The notes below the pieces were generated by a model. It worked only from the letters and a program-made list of their open reading frames with translations, had not been told where the DNA came from and did no database searches. Shown here one piece after another: positions 22,346 to 33,985 of a DNA stretch of 64,000 bases (position 1 is its first letter; every line of letters starts with the position of its first letter). A program made the translations under genes and the position numbers. Where the stretch lies: assembly GCF_032854445.1 (NCBI RefSeq), contig NC_088302.1, positions 36,338,191 through 36,402,190 of the forward strand, given 5' to 3'. Source of the DNA: Liolophura sinensis (taxonomy: Eukaryota; Mollusca; Polyplacophora; Chitonida; Chitonidae).

Positions 22346-23880
22346 CATCTTCCACGTGGGTTAAATCTTCCTGATTTCCAGTCTTTCGCATGCTTTGAAA
22401 TGAATAATTGACCCTGTTTTGCTACGATCATTCTACATGACATTTTGCGGCAACATACATATTTCATGATTTCAGCTCTGTAAAACACGAGGAGTATTCC
22501 GGTAATGAGCAAAATAAGAAGAGTATTGTGCGTCAAAATGCGTACGGCTCCAAACTCCACCTGTACATCTTTTTTTTTTTCGATTTTTTTAGAATCCATC
22601 TGGTCAACATGGGTTGTATTCCTGTAGCTGGAGGAAGATTAATGGCACCTAGCTGCTATTCCACAGAGGTTCACGTCTCCATTCTCCCATGTCCTACATT
22701 ACCGGGTTTTATATTAATTATTTTCTTTAGTTATTTTATTATATATTTATGACCTCTGATGTTCTCTGTACTGTACATGAGGTAGATCTTCTTCATAGTG
22801 TATTGGAAAAGGTCGATTTTAGGAAAGAAAAAAACTATATATATCATCCACTGGCACAATTATAAAGAAACCACCGTATCTCACAGACACTTCCTTATAT
22901 ATAAAGCAGCAGTCGGTCAGTAGGAGCTAACCATTTACCTGCTGACCGCCATCGAAAAATGACAATATCTTAACCACGACGGTAAACACCACTGAAATGA
23001 ATAAATATTTTCACGAGCTCTGTACTCAGAGGAGATCGAACGGTTCCGTTAATCCCTATACAACATTAGCCTAGTCAATATGCCTATCAGCCAATTGTCG
23101 TTTGTGTTGGACGTCTTTAAAATCCCTTAATTGTTCCCATGAATCCACGTTTGCCCGAGGGAAGAGCGATAATGTAGAGTGGCTGTTCAGACAGAATCTT
23201 CTTCAAAATCTTTCGAGTGAGACGACAGCTCTAAACCCCTCCAGGGAATGGGTTCACAACAGCATGGTGACGTCACCGCCAGCACGTGACACACGACCGG
23301 GATAACTAACTGTCGTCTGCCCTCGGCCATTTTTGCCCATTTCAGTGAGGCGGTGGAAACTTAGGGCGATAATGTCCATTAATAATTTACTACGGCTGTC
23401 ATGATGGCTGTAAACGTGCCTTGTTCATTTTTGTGTTTTAGTGGCGAGAGAGTCTCGATCTTAGTGGCAACGGATAATCCACTGTATATGTTGATTGCTT
23501 AACGCCGTGTGCCTGTTTTAAAGCTGAAGCTCTATAGATCACCTAACGTTAACTGTCAGACTGTCAGGTCTCACTTGTCTCAGCGGGCTATCCACTGTCC
23601 GCCACAGAGAGCACTAGATGGCGAGGAAACGTGATGTCTGGTTGGTCATCGTATGAAAGCACAGTATGAGTATAATTTACAAGTGTGTAAGCTATTTCTC
23701 CAGAATTACAGGTCTCCGCACATGATGTGCAACAGGGATACGTGTCAGTACATGCACCATCCATCCAGTAGTAGAAACGAAAAGAAACCTTTGAAAATAG
23801 GGACGTACTCAGAAGTCCACCAACTGCTCTCATTGTTTCGGTTGCCGGTTTACGTCTAGAGGATTGTCAGGTACCTATAG
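22346..23880. other. No gene recognised; CRE/E-box palindrome inside
   Basis: Non-coding by eye, with short open frames of no known type. Around 23266-23288 there is a 12-bp palindrome GGTGACGTCACC followed by CACGTG, reported separately. Confidence 0.4.
23266..23288. promoter_or_regulatory. CRE-like palindrome next to an E-box
   Basis: GGTGACGTCACC contains the cAMP-response-element core TGACGTCA, and CACGTG lies 5 bp downstream. No gene start is visible nearby, so function is only a possibility. Confidence 0.2.
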
Positions 23881-23884
23881 CGAA

Positions 23885-23995
23885 TGCCGGTGGTTAACTC
23901 CTGATACTCCGGCATCTTACACTCATTAACCGGACCACCATCACATAAGTGAAAATGATCATACATGGTGTTAAACACCAATTTAATAAAAAAAA
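23885..23995 (+). mobile_element. SINE 3'-tail fragment
   Basis: CATTAACCGGACCACCATCA, then ATAAGTGAAAATGATCATAC and GGTGTTAAACACCAATTTAA, then an A-rich end. This is an old SINE tail. Confidence 0.55.
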
Positions 23996-25630
23996 TAAAA
24001 CAGAAATATGTCAGGAGTCAAGTCGTGTAGAGGATCCCTTCATTGTGAAAAGTATGGAAGTGTGTCCGAAATGTGGTACTGTGAAAGCGGTCCCTGGATG
24101 GATCGATGGAAAGTTAAGAAAAACACGCCATGTGTTCATGTTTATGTGAAGTTATATTAGAAATCCGTATTTTATCAACTATATGGCTGAAGAACGACTC
24201 CCAACTCCTTCTGCTTGCATTTCTGCTTGCATGCACATTCGGCAAAGATAACCAATCGATTTCCAGCGAAACGTTTACTTGAAAAAAATTACTTGTGTAT
24301 TTAATTCAATTCCTTAAACTTCCTTATCAGTTCCTTGAACTTTTTAAATGTCTTTCTTTACCAAAAGTGGTATTACATATGATGGATAATGTGCGTCATG
24401 TACACGGAGTTAGAATGATAAGAGCGGGCAGACAAACCGGTCAACCGGGTAAATATATTGTAGAGTATACAGTATTCGTACGTGAGAACTGAACATCTGG
24501 TCACTTCCGGGTGAAATTGTCTAGGTTGTTTTACAACGCAAACCTTTGTACTCCGTAATAGACACCCACGATAACCTCATTTCTTGTGAGATGAGTCGCG
24601 GGCGGACCAATGAACGGCTGTGAACAGAAAAGGAACTGAGACCAAGATAGACTGGGCAAATTACGGATTTCATTAAGATGCATCAGCCGTATTTAGCTCA
24701 AATTACTTTCCATTCTCGGGCCTCTGTATTTTATAATTATCCTCAAGGCTGGTGACCCGCTACTGCTTCTTGTTCTAACAGATGTTCCTGTAGAAGAATT
24801 TCGTCTGATGACATTGACAAAATAAAAATACATGACGTCATGTAAAACGAGCTCACGTACATGTTCACCTTCGAAGTCTCGCGTCAAGATATCTATGGCG
24901 AGTGCCGGCCATTATGGTTGATAGGCGGGATATCAGTAGCTACAAAAATGAACATTAAACACCTTAGCGTATGTGTGTTCTTACGGCTTTCTATTATGCA
25001 GAATCGAATGAAGGTTAAAATTCAACTCCTCTGCAAAAGAACAAAATGGAAAAAAGGAACATGAGGCTAAACAAAATAACTAGGTGCAAGTGTGTTTAAA
25101 ATGGATGTCTTCATACTCGAACACTCTCGTTTCTATTTATAGCTGTCCATCTATTTTTGTTTTATGCGTATTCTAGATTAAAATGTCACATGTGATATAT
25201 CGTGTTGGCCGTAAATGTCAGCAGATTTGTAACGACGGTTTTCTGTATTTACTGCAATCCGAAGGTTATATTTCTAATAATCAAAGGTTAATCATCTCAA
25301 TGACTGATGCATTTAAACAGCTGATTAGTCAATGAGGTCACACTTTCGAATCCAATTTTTTCGGTGTGGCTGTGACAGTTACCTGACAACGGTCAGTGGT
25401 TTTGCAATGGGGCTGTCCGGTTACTGCTTCCCATAAACTTCACCGTCATCGTATTAGTAAAAGTATTCTTGAATGTTAATTACCAATCATATAAACAAAC
25501 AAGTAAATGGGTAAATTAATAAATAAATTAAAAGACACTAAAAGAAAGGCCAAAAGTACAATGCAAGGCAGTGTGTGTACCAGCTCCGCTCTATGGCCGT
25601 TGTTGGGGAAAAGCGGTCCACAAAGTGTTT
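23996..25630. other. No feature recognised
   Basis: Intergenic-looking sequence. A short frame near 24060 encodes CPKCG, but nothing around it supports a zinc-binding protein. Confidence 0.35.
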
Positions 25631-25639
25631 GTCGATCAT

Positions 25640-26030
25640 TTGTACTCCACCATTGTGTCACATTTAGCACGCTCTGCCGATGAAAATGTGCGGAAAAGTT
25701 CACATCTGGAAAAGTTCGTCAGTTTTCGCCAAGGGTCGGTGGTTTACTCTTGGCATTCCAGTTTCCCCTATCTATTTGAGCCTGAGCGACATAGTGAAAA
25801 CTATAAGTTATACGCAGCTATTAGTTATCTGTCTTTCGATTGGTTGCTTTGTCTGTCCGTTGGTCGGTCGGTAAAATTTTTCACATTCTATCTTTTACCG
25901 TATAGGTCATTTACCTAACGATGAGTGTAAGTCGGAATCTACTTTTTCGAATGTCGTAGCTTTTTGCGAATGTGCGCCTGTTTAGCACGGTGTTGAACAC
26001 CAGTCATTCAAATCAAATAAATTCAAGTAG
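25640..26030 (+). mobile_element. SINE-3 like element, diverged
   Basis: Contains GTCAGTTTTCGCCAAGGGTC, GGTGGTTTACTCTTGGCATT and CCAGTTTCCCC. A tail-like CACGGTGTTGAACACCAGTC and A-rich end lie at about 25985-26030. It shares its layout with 26935-27155 and 57900-58020. Confidence 0.45.
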
Positions 26031-26934
26031 ATTGGTCTTGACAATGTCACGTGATTGAACCCAGTGTCATCTTCTTCGACTACGTAGTTATGTCAGGAAC
26101 TTCTAATAATCTGGGTCAGAGATTCCTAGGTAATTCGTGGAAATTGATCATATATAATTACGTTGTCTACCGGAACTGGGCACAGAAACGCCAATAAATC
26201 TATCCCTTTGAGGTTCACAATATGTGTTGTCATGGTCTGCATACATTCACAGGATATTTTCTTAACCCACATCCAACAAATTGAGAAATGGACCCGAATA
26301 AATTAATCAAGCAAATGAATTAAGATCACTAGAATGAATGGAGGTGCTGAAGTAGATCGATAACCAAAATAACGTAAGCAGCAAAATGTGACGTCATGAA
26401 ACACGAAACTGGGCCAATCGCTGGTCAATCCACAACTTAGCAACTGCTACTTGGATGACATAAGACACAGTATGTTTGAAAACCACATATTACCATCGCA
26501 AAATCTCTTTATGTTTATAAAACTCCAAAGGTACCTTTCTTCATAAAACCCACAAATCGCAGTGATTTACACCAATATAAAAGACTACAGCATATAGCGT
26601 GAAACCAGAGGTTACGGCAGAGTGATTACATGCACTTACAGACCCCTAGCTAGGATTTGGTGAAGGTATGGGAAAGAGCGTCCCAGCCAGATACGGCCCC
26701 CGTCCGCCGGGAAACTTGCATTGCCGGAAATGATCTCGTCGGTTTAAAAGGGTAGTTTTTACATCTAACATCAGGGTAAAGTAAATGGCCTAAAATATTG
26801 TATTTTAGTACGCTTGTAATCCTCATATTCAAACGGGATCCTTAATCGCAAGGCTTGCTGCTGTGCCCGATATGATAGATATCACATCTGACCAATTTTC
26901 TTATTCCACCGCAGGCAGTTTAGTGGTTAATTTC
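26031..26934. other. No gene; possible family X fragment
   Basis: 26575-26625 has ATAAAAGACTACAGCATATA and AGAGTGATTAC, matching the minus-strand form of family X at 32315. The rest is unassigned. Confidence 0.35.
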
Positions 26935-27155
26935 ATAGGGTTTGGTGGGGAGGTGGACGACGACGCTTGTAGAACTGTGCAAACGGGGCTGCTGTAAGAC
27001 AAGTGAGGAAGTTGTCAGTGACTTGCCAATGATCAGTGGTTTACCTCGGTTTCTTCCGGGGGCTACCTCCACCCACCTGACAATACTGACCCACCGTCAC
27101 ATGAGTGAAATACTCATAAGTATGGCGTAAAACAATAATCAGTCAGTCAGTCAGA
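26935..27155 (+). mobile_element. SINE-3 with (TCAG)n tail
   Basis: GAAGTTGTCAGTGACTTGCC, ATCAGTGGTTTACCTCGG, CTACCTCCACCCACCTGAC, CATGAGTGAAATACTCATAA and GGCGTAAAACAATAATCAGT, then a CAGTCAGTCAG tail. The 3' part is shared with SINE-1, but the body differs. Confidence 0.65.
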
Positions 27156-28300
27156 TATATTACAGGATAAACAAAATGTTAATTGAAACTGATTTTTGAA
27201 GCCCACCCTTTCAGTAGTTCAACAGTTGTGACAACAAAATCTTTCATATATTATCACTCCAGCCTTCCAAGATTTATTCTTACTACCTTCTGTGTTCAAG
27301 TTTCTTCAGTTGAAAGGAAATAGGATCAATTACTTCTAAAGTAAATCGGGTTCAACATCGCTCTAAAGCAGCAAAAAATTCCCCTAACATAAAGCAAACA
27401 GTTTATCAGGGGTCATGCACTGTGGCTGTACTGAAAAGAATTTCAGTTCGACACAGCGACCGACCGACACACAAATAGACAGACAGAGCTTGACGCAGCT
27501 AAAATTCAAAGGTTTAATTCACTACTCTAAACACGTATGTACAATCCAAGAGTGTGAGCAAACGCCAATACTCTCTTGCTGGCACCTTACAGAGCGACAA
27601 GCATGACGGCAGTCGTGATAACCTACATTATAGATTTAATTTCGACGATCTATAGCCAAATGTCGGATGTTGCAGGGAAGTGTTTTTTGGATGATTTATC
27701 AGAAGTTAATGGGAGCGATGGGCCAGAGTTGGAGCCTAAGGCTACGTATTGCATGTATGTGTTGCAAATATTAATAATGCTGGCAGACAATAGGTGAAGG
27801 GATAAAGAGGCTTGTGCTTTCTAGCACTACCTCCGCATTAATAGCACGGAATGCATTATTCACGCTGACAAATATCAACTCGCTAGTGACGCACATTTGT
27901 CCCTGAGCTGGATCGGCAGTATAATCCAGTATGATAAGAACTCAAGCGTGGCTAATATAATATAACGTATGAGCCTCTTGGGGAAGTAATTAACTAGGCC
28001 GGTCGAAATATACGTAATTAAGACTAAAAAGCATTTCAATAAAATATGCATCATGTTCAATAGTTGTATGTTTAAAATGCACATATTGAAAAAGAAATTA
28101 TTGCTAACTTTACATCAGCGTAGTAAATTGGAAAACAACCAATGACTTCACGTTTACGAGTTTTAACTCGCATGTTAATCACCAGCTATGGTATGGACAT
28201 TTTGGGCCCCCTAATTAATGACAAGAATAATTTGCGAATATAAACAAAAACTTTGAAGGCAAAATGACCATCGCATCCATTGACAAGGTGGGGAAGCAGC
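27156..28300. other. No feature recognised
   Basis: Low-complexity AT-rich stretches and short open frames only. Confidence 0.4.
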
Positions 28301-28304
28301 CTGA

Positions 28305-28425
28305 AGATTCACGTATTATAAATATGAAAGACTGCAGCATAGATAGTTAAACCAAACGACAGTGTGATAGTTGGCAAATGGTCATTGCGTATTATTATAT
28401 AGGTGAAATCATATCTTGTCAATTT
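28305..28425 (-). repeat. Dispersed repeat family X, minus orientation
   Basis: GAAAGACTGCAGCATAGATA and ACAGTGTGATAGTTGGCAAA followed by TGGTCA. This is the reverse complement of the core at 31230. Confidence 0.65.
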
Positions 28426-28743
28426 TCCTCAATCAGGGGTTTATTCCCACTGTTCATTCATATGCCAAGTAGTAACCGTACCAGGTCTCTAATATTGTGG
28501 CTTAAGCAAAAAATTAGGCAAAGTAATGCAGTGATTTTCGATTCATTTATTGGAGAAGTCACAGAGTCGTAGACTTGTGGACGGCAGTTCTCCAATTTTG
28601 CTCAACTGCTTTCCGCCCTTAGTGAGCACAAAGTGCAAGAAAAGATAACGGGAAAGGATTAATATATCTCTGATAATATATGTATGGTTTTGGTAATCTT
28701 TATCTTAGCTTGGCAGGATACATAATGGTGTCATATTATTATT

Positions 28744-28930
28744 TAGTTTATTTATTTATCTGATTGGTGTTTTATGGCATATCACGACGGCATTGGGGTG
28801 GGAGGAAACCAGGCACAGCCCGGGGGAAACGCACGACCATCGGCAGGTTGCTTGCAGAAATTCCCACGTACGCTGGACTTGAACCCACATCAACCGGTGA
28901 GGAGGCTCCCTAGCGCGGTTCTGGCGTGAT
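28744..28930 (-). mobile_element. SINE-1 with part of head, diverged
   Basis: A TTTATTTATCTGATTGGTGT tail, then ACAGCCCGGGGGAAACGCAC, CCATCGGCAGGTTGCTTGCA, GCTGGACTTGAACCCACATC (B-box on the minus strand) and AGGAGGCTCCCTAGCGCG. Confidence 0.8.
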
Positions 28931-28979
28931 AATCCCCTCGGAGATCCCTGACACTGATAATTACTGCCAGTCCCGGGCG

Positions 28980-29997
28980 TGGCCATTGGATGAGTAGGAT
29001 TGAACACAACTAGTGACTAAAACATCCCCAGCTCACAGGATGGACACAGAGTGAGTGTAATTAGACACAGCGGTGTTTTTAATACCCTCGAGAAACAGTC
29101 AGTGGTCACAGACACCACTTTTCTTATAACGCAACAGACATTCGTATACCAGCTGTCAACAGATATGTGCGTTCCACCTCGCCATGGCCAATACCCAAAA
29201 CACCAAAGAACCAGTACATAAAGTACGAAATTATGACGGAATCATGCGAAAAGAGAAGCAATCAACAGTTTTCAATTGTGATTAGGCACGACTACATGCT
29301 TTAAAACCCGCTATAAACCGGGTGAACACCGGGGGTGGAATTAGACAAGTTATCCTTATACTCATCCTTGGAAAAAGGATAGAGACAGGATGAGTGGGAT
29401 TTACATCACTCTTGAAACAGTGGAAGCAGAGTCTGTGAGAATAATATGCCATATTTTGCAGATGGTCACACATAACCGGTGAAAATCGGTCTTCTCAGTT
29501 TACCTCAGTGATCCTGATACCCCTCTAGAAACAAGGTGGGCAAAGAATGAGTGACATTAGACAAAACTATTGATATTTATATCCTGATAGAAACAGAGCA
29601 AAAAATTTGAGCGGGATTAGGCACTAGTAATGCTTGTACCTGTGAGCAGACTGGGCCCAAAACAAGTGATGCTGACGCTAATACAATAATATAGAAACTC
29701 GGTGGATACAGGATGAGTGACTTTACACAAAATCATTGATGCTGATACCAACACAGAAACAGGGTGGTCACAGTGAGTGGGATTAGGCACTAGTAATGCT
29801 TATACCAATCAACAGGGTAGACACAGTGAGTGGGATTAGACGCAAGTAATGCTTATACCAATCAACAGAGTGGACACAGTGAGTGGGATTAGGCACAAGT
29901 AATGCTTATACCAATCAACAGGGTGGACACAGCGAGTGGGATTAGGTACAGGTAATGCTTATACCAATCAACAGGGTGGACACAGTGAGTGAGATTA
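28980..29997. repeat. Graded tandem array, unit about 53 bp
   Basis: Homogeneous units (CAGTGAGTGGGATTAGGCAC, then TAATGCTTATACCAATCAAC) start near 29771, 29824, 29877, 29931 and 29984. Older diverged versions of the same motif (GATGAGTGGGATT, TGAGTGACATTAGAC, GAGCGGGATTAGGCAC) extend left to about 28980. A family X piece lies at about 29460-29500. Confidence 0.85.
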
Positions 29998-30074
29998 AGT
30001 TGTGGTGGCCCCACTTTTTCCACACTGTTTCTAAGGGATACTTAGCTATGGAAGACAATAAAAGACTATTTTAA

Positions 30075-30576
30075 TACACGTGGGCCCAGAACTCGAGAGT
30101 CGAGATCAAGCAAAAAAAAACCACCGCAAAAAATCACGGTGTTTTGCCTAATCTCGACCTGCGGGTTTTATAACGGGACACGCAAGTCGAGAACTCAAGA
30201 GTGTGAGATTAGACAAACTGCACGATATTATTGCTAATCTCGCGGAGTTTATCAAAAATCGAGCGAGAATGGCTTAAAAACGCTAATTTCACATTCTCGA
30301 GTTTTCCACTCGCGTTTTCCACAAAATTCAGGGGTTGATAACACCAGAGTCGAGATTACAGAAAAAAAATTTTGTAGTTATTCTTGAGCTGTATTTAACA
30401 AACTGCTCGAGATTAGCAATAATATCGCGCGGCTTCACTAATCTCGCATTCTCGAGTTCTCGACTCGCGCGCCCTGTCATGAAACCCGCAGGTCGAGATT
30501 AGGCAAAACGGCGCGATTTTTTGCGATCGTTTTTTTTTTTCTTGATCTCGACTCTCGAGTTCTCGACCCGCGTGTA
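30075..30576. mobile_element. 502-bp foldback element bounded by TTAA
   Basis: The left arm (30075-30245) and the right arm (about 30408-30576) are inverted copies over about 170 bp with few mismatches, beginning TACACG and ending CGTGTA. TTAA sits directly outside both ends (30071-30074 and 30577-30580), as expected of a TTAA-targeting transposon such as piggyBac. Internal motifs such as CTCGAGAGTCGAGATC and CCTAATCTCGACCTGCGGG recur. It is rich in CpG compared with its surroundings. There is no coding capacity, so it would be non-autonomous. Confidence 0.8.
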
Positions 30577-30592
30577 TTAAAAGATGCGGCTT

Positions 30593-30655
30593 CAGAATGC
30601 GAGTGGCCGCATCAGTCTTCCATATCTGAATGGCCGCATCAGTCTTGCATACTTG
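30593..30655. repeat. Short direct duplication beside the foldback element
   Basis: GGCCGCATCAGTCTT occurs twice (about 30604 and 30632), with similar flanks GAATGCGAG and TATCTGAAT. Confidence 0.6.
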
Positions 30656-30779
30656 TGTTTAATTCCGCTCATTTAGTTCCCGATTGGTAGTCTTATAAAC
30701 ATCACTAGCTGTGCTTGATCTAGACCAATGATGTCTAATAATTACAATTATCATCATTTGTTTCATATATTTCTGTTTA

Positions 30780-31080
30780 AGCCAAGATTTTAGGGGTATA
30801 TGAGTCAGTACTATTTAAGCAATTATATGAACAGATAAAATAAAACCGTGGCTATGATAAGGGTCCAGACTTAATTGTTTACGTGTGGCCATTTGCTATC
30901 AGTGTGGTCGCTACTCTGGTTCTACTCTCTATGCTAACGTGTTATACCAGGATTCTGCTTGTGGACTACGAATCCCTGAGGCATGGTCCCTTGTCACTGT
31001 TTTCATGCGATTCTATACTAAATGCATCTCCAACACGGTGTTTTGAGTAATTCTAGATCAATGACGGCTAATAAGCTGTT
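30780..31080 (+). repeat. Dispersed repeat family X, copy
   Basis: Contains ATGAACAGATAAAATAAAAC, GGCCATTTGCTATCAGTGTG, GTTCTACTCTCTATGCTAA, CCTGAGGCATGGTCCC and GTGTTTTGAGTAATTC. It is collinear with 31130-31430. Confidence 0.75.
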
Positions 31081-31129
31081 ATAACATCGTTGGCCTTTTT
31101 TTTCTTACCTACTGGTGCATGGGAACATG

Positions 31130-31435
31130 TCAGAAGCCACCGTTAGAAACATTATATAAACAGCTGGAATAAAACCAAAAATGTGTCAAATTGACAGGAG
31201 GCTGTATTTCAACCGTTACATATTACCATTTGCCAACTACCACACTGTCGTCTCGGCTTTGGCTCTTTTCTATACTACAGTCTTAAATCAGGATTTTGAT
31301 GGTAGACTAAACAGCCCAGAGGCCTGGTCCCTTTGCCATTTGTTTACGTTATTCTGTTTGTAAATGTGATGACGACGCAGCATTTTGAGTAATTCATAAA
31401 CACGTTACATCTACTCAATTGCTCCTATCATAAGT
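31130..31435 (+). repeat. Dispersed repeat family X, copy
   Basis: Contains TATAAACAGCTGGAATAAAA, ACCATTTGCCAACTACCACA, CTGTCGTCTCGG, AGAGGCCTGGTCCC and GCATTTTGAGTAATTC. It is about 350 bp downstream of the previous copy, in the same orientation. Confidence 0.75.
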
Positions 31436-31494
31436 GCATCTGTTTTTTTACTTAATTCTGCTTAAGCATAAGCCATGGTACAGGAGGATGTGTA

Positions 31495-31650
31495 GGGTAC
31501 CACTTTTTAAATCAGTTACATGGACAGTTATAGAATAAAACACAAAGACGCCAGATTTCACCGGTTATGAGTGGGAATTTATCAACTATCACACAGTCGT
31601 TGCTGCTCTGGATTTACTCTCTATGCTGTAGTTTTTTTTAAGCATATTTC
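31495..31650 (+). repeat. Dispersed repeat family X, copy
   Basis: Contains ACATGGACAGTTATAGAATA, TTATCAACTATCACACAGTC and GATTTACTCTCTATGCTGTA, then a T-run. Confidence 0.75.
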
Positions 31651-32284
31651 AAAATCAAATTCTTTATCAATGGCGTATACGTAAGGCATGTTTAATTCAC
31701 CAAATACTAGAATAAATGAATGCAGTTCCTTTCTTAGCTTTTTAATATGAGTTGGTCCACTCGGCCCGAAGAATTCTATAAACGCTATTGTCTAGCCGAG
31801 TCACGGGCATCACAGATTTCAACAGTTTGAAGAGAAATAAGCAGGCTTCTGGCTGTTTCAACATGTTACCTGAAGAACATGTGACGAGGGCATTCTACTG
31901 ATTTACATGCTTTATGACAGAACCGCACGACACAATTAAACAGCTCAGTTAAACTCTGTCTGTTAAGGCAACAAAAAATATAGGCTTAAATGACGGCATT
32001 CTCTACTGTCATGCACACCATGTGTTTCTGAACAGCTGTGTAACAGTATCGACTTTAAATCTGGTAATTTTTGAGCTTTTAAGCATAATGCCTTTATCTA
32101 TTCCGCAAATTTTGCACTGCGCCAAAAAAAAAATGTATTGCACATGGTAAACTACGCTTATAACCCTGAGATGCGCTCTCAGCTAGCTGCTAATAATAAA
32201 GCGCAAAGGTATATAAATGATACAATTCAATCGTACAGAGTAAATTCCATCACCACACATTTGTGAGCTCTCACTAAAATGTCA
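31651..32284. other. No feature recognised
   Basis: AT-rich, no gene or repeat identified. Confidence 0.35.
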
Positions 32285-32425
32285 ACTGTAAACATCGTAA
32301 TATAAAAGACTACAGCGTACAGACAGTAAAAGCAGACCAGTGACGACGGTGCAAATGGTCACACATAACCTGCGAAATGTGGTCTCTTGGCAATTTACTT
32401 TTTATTCTAAGTGCTCATGGAATTT
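32285..32425 (-). repeat. Dispersed repeat family X, minus orientation
   Basis: TATAAAAGACTACAGCGTAC, CAGTGACGACGGTGCAAATG, GTCACACATAACCTGCGAAA and TGTGGTCTC: the reverse complement of the 31500 copy. Confidence 0.7.
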
Positions 32426-33339
32426 TTTTTAAGTAGTAGCAACTTACACACCGCTATCACGATGGCTTAGGCAAAATTAGATAAGAAGGTGCAGTGATGG
32501 TAATTGCAGTATTTTAGACATCGCTGGTTGAGAAATACTCAAACTACTATATTGTCATACCATATAATGAGCAATAAGCATAATAGAAGAAGACACACAG
32601 TATCATAGTCCTTGGAACACTTTGCAATCAAAATGCAAAACAGAACAAAACATAGAAAGTGAACAAAAAACGGCAACTTATTCTCTAAAGCATATGTATT
32701 GAACAAGTACCCGGTTGCTATCCTGACAAAGCTAGCGATGTGCATGCAGTACCGTTCAGTAAGCATATGCCAAGAAACAAAGACTTAAATAGCCATGCAT
32801 AATGTGTAAAGCTGGGAAAGAACAATGGCCTTCGTAGACTACAAACTCACCACTTTTGTTGCATTTTTACATTGATTTCGCATAACAACGAGGCATGATG
32901 ACCGTCATACCGCCATTGTTGAATTTCGAGTACGGAGTATTGTGGCCGTGTCTCGATATATACGCCTCATGTTGTTGCAGAAAAATCGATTACAGAAATT
33001 CTGTTCTTAAGATAAATGAGCGTATGATGTATAAAGAAGACGAACGCTCGAATTTCTGAATGATTCTTTGGTGAGAGAGGAATCACTGATTTGCAATAAA
33101 CTTGCATTTTGTATATGTACTTTCATCTGGGTCATCTTGAGTCATTAGTAGACATAGAAGAGACGATACATAGACACAGCCCAGTGAAAGCTCAACCAAC
33201 TTGAGTAGAAACGTATCTGTAATTTGCGAGTTTTATCACAATTTATGTAGTGTCACTTGGCTTTTATACAATATAACAAAGTAAGCATTTGTGTTTCCAT
33301 GCTCAGACTAACACATTTAACACATAATCACCTGGCAAT
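32426..33339. other. No feature recognised
   Basis: AT-rich non-coding sequence. Confidence 0.35.
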
Positions 33340-33369
33340 ACCTTTCGCAATACCGTGTCCCCATCATCA

Positions 33370-33470
33370 TTTGAGAAAGTTTAGGTGTGACCATTTGCTA
33401 ACTGTCACACTGTTCATACTACTCTGACTTGCCCTCTGTTCTGTATAGTTTTTTTGTATTCATCGCAAAG
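33370..33470 (+). repeat. Dispersed repeat family X, fragment
   Basis: AGGTGTGACCATTTGCTAAC, TGTCACACTGTTC and a diverged TGCCCTCTGTTCTGTATAG. Confidence 0.6.
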
Positions 33471-33821
33471 TATCGTGTTTTCATCTTCCTGATCGGTCAT
33501 GAGAGACGATATGCACTCCAAAAATATATAATTTTTATCAGTTGTGTTAGTATAATTCAGCATGCAATAAACACACTCAATTTGCAGAAGAGAAATGAAA
33601 CAAAGACACAGAGTAACGGGGAAAACCGATAGAATCTGACAGGAAGCAAATATCGCTGTTGGCGTGAAAATGGACAGTTTATACCGTCTACAGAACGACA
33701 TGTGGCTTCGTCAGATCAATGTAGGTCGATGGTTACACAGACATGTTGTCTTTGATGACCAGTGCAACTAAAACTAACACGAAGAGCACGTTCAAGGCAT
33801 GTGTTAATTTGTCGTTCATGA

Positions 33822-33985
33822 ACTTCTTCTCCGGTTGTACGTGGGGAGGTCTGACAGCAACCTGCGGATGGTCGTGGGTTTTCCCCGGGTTTTGCCCGGT
33901 TTCCTCCCACCATAATGCTGGTCGCCGTCAAACAAGTGAAATATTCTTGAGTATGGCGTAAAACACTAATCAAATAAATAAATAC
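33822..33985 (+). mobile_element. SINE-1, 5'-truncated
   Basis: Body from TTCTTCTCCGGTTGTACGTG through GCAACCTGCGGATGGTCGTG, CGGTTTCCTCCCACCATAAT and GAAATATTCTTGAGTATGGC to a (TAAA)n tail. No clear target duplication is seen. Confidence 0.85.

Noticed and set aside
23949-24149. Open frame with a CPKCG motif, possible zinc-binding domain
   Set aside because: Only one Cys pair, and it starts inside a SINE tail; there is no second ligand pair or domain.
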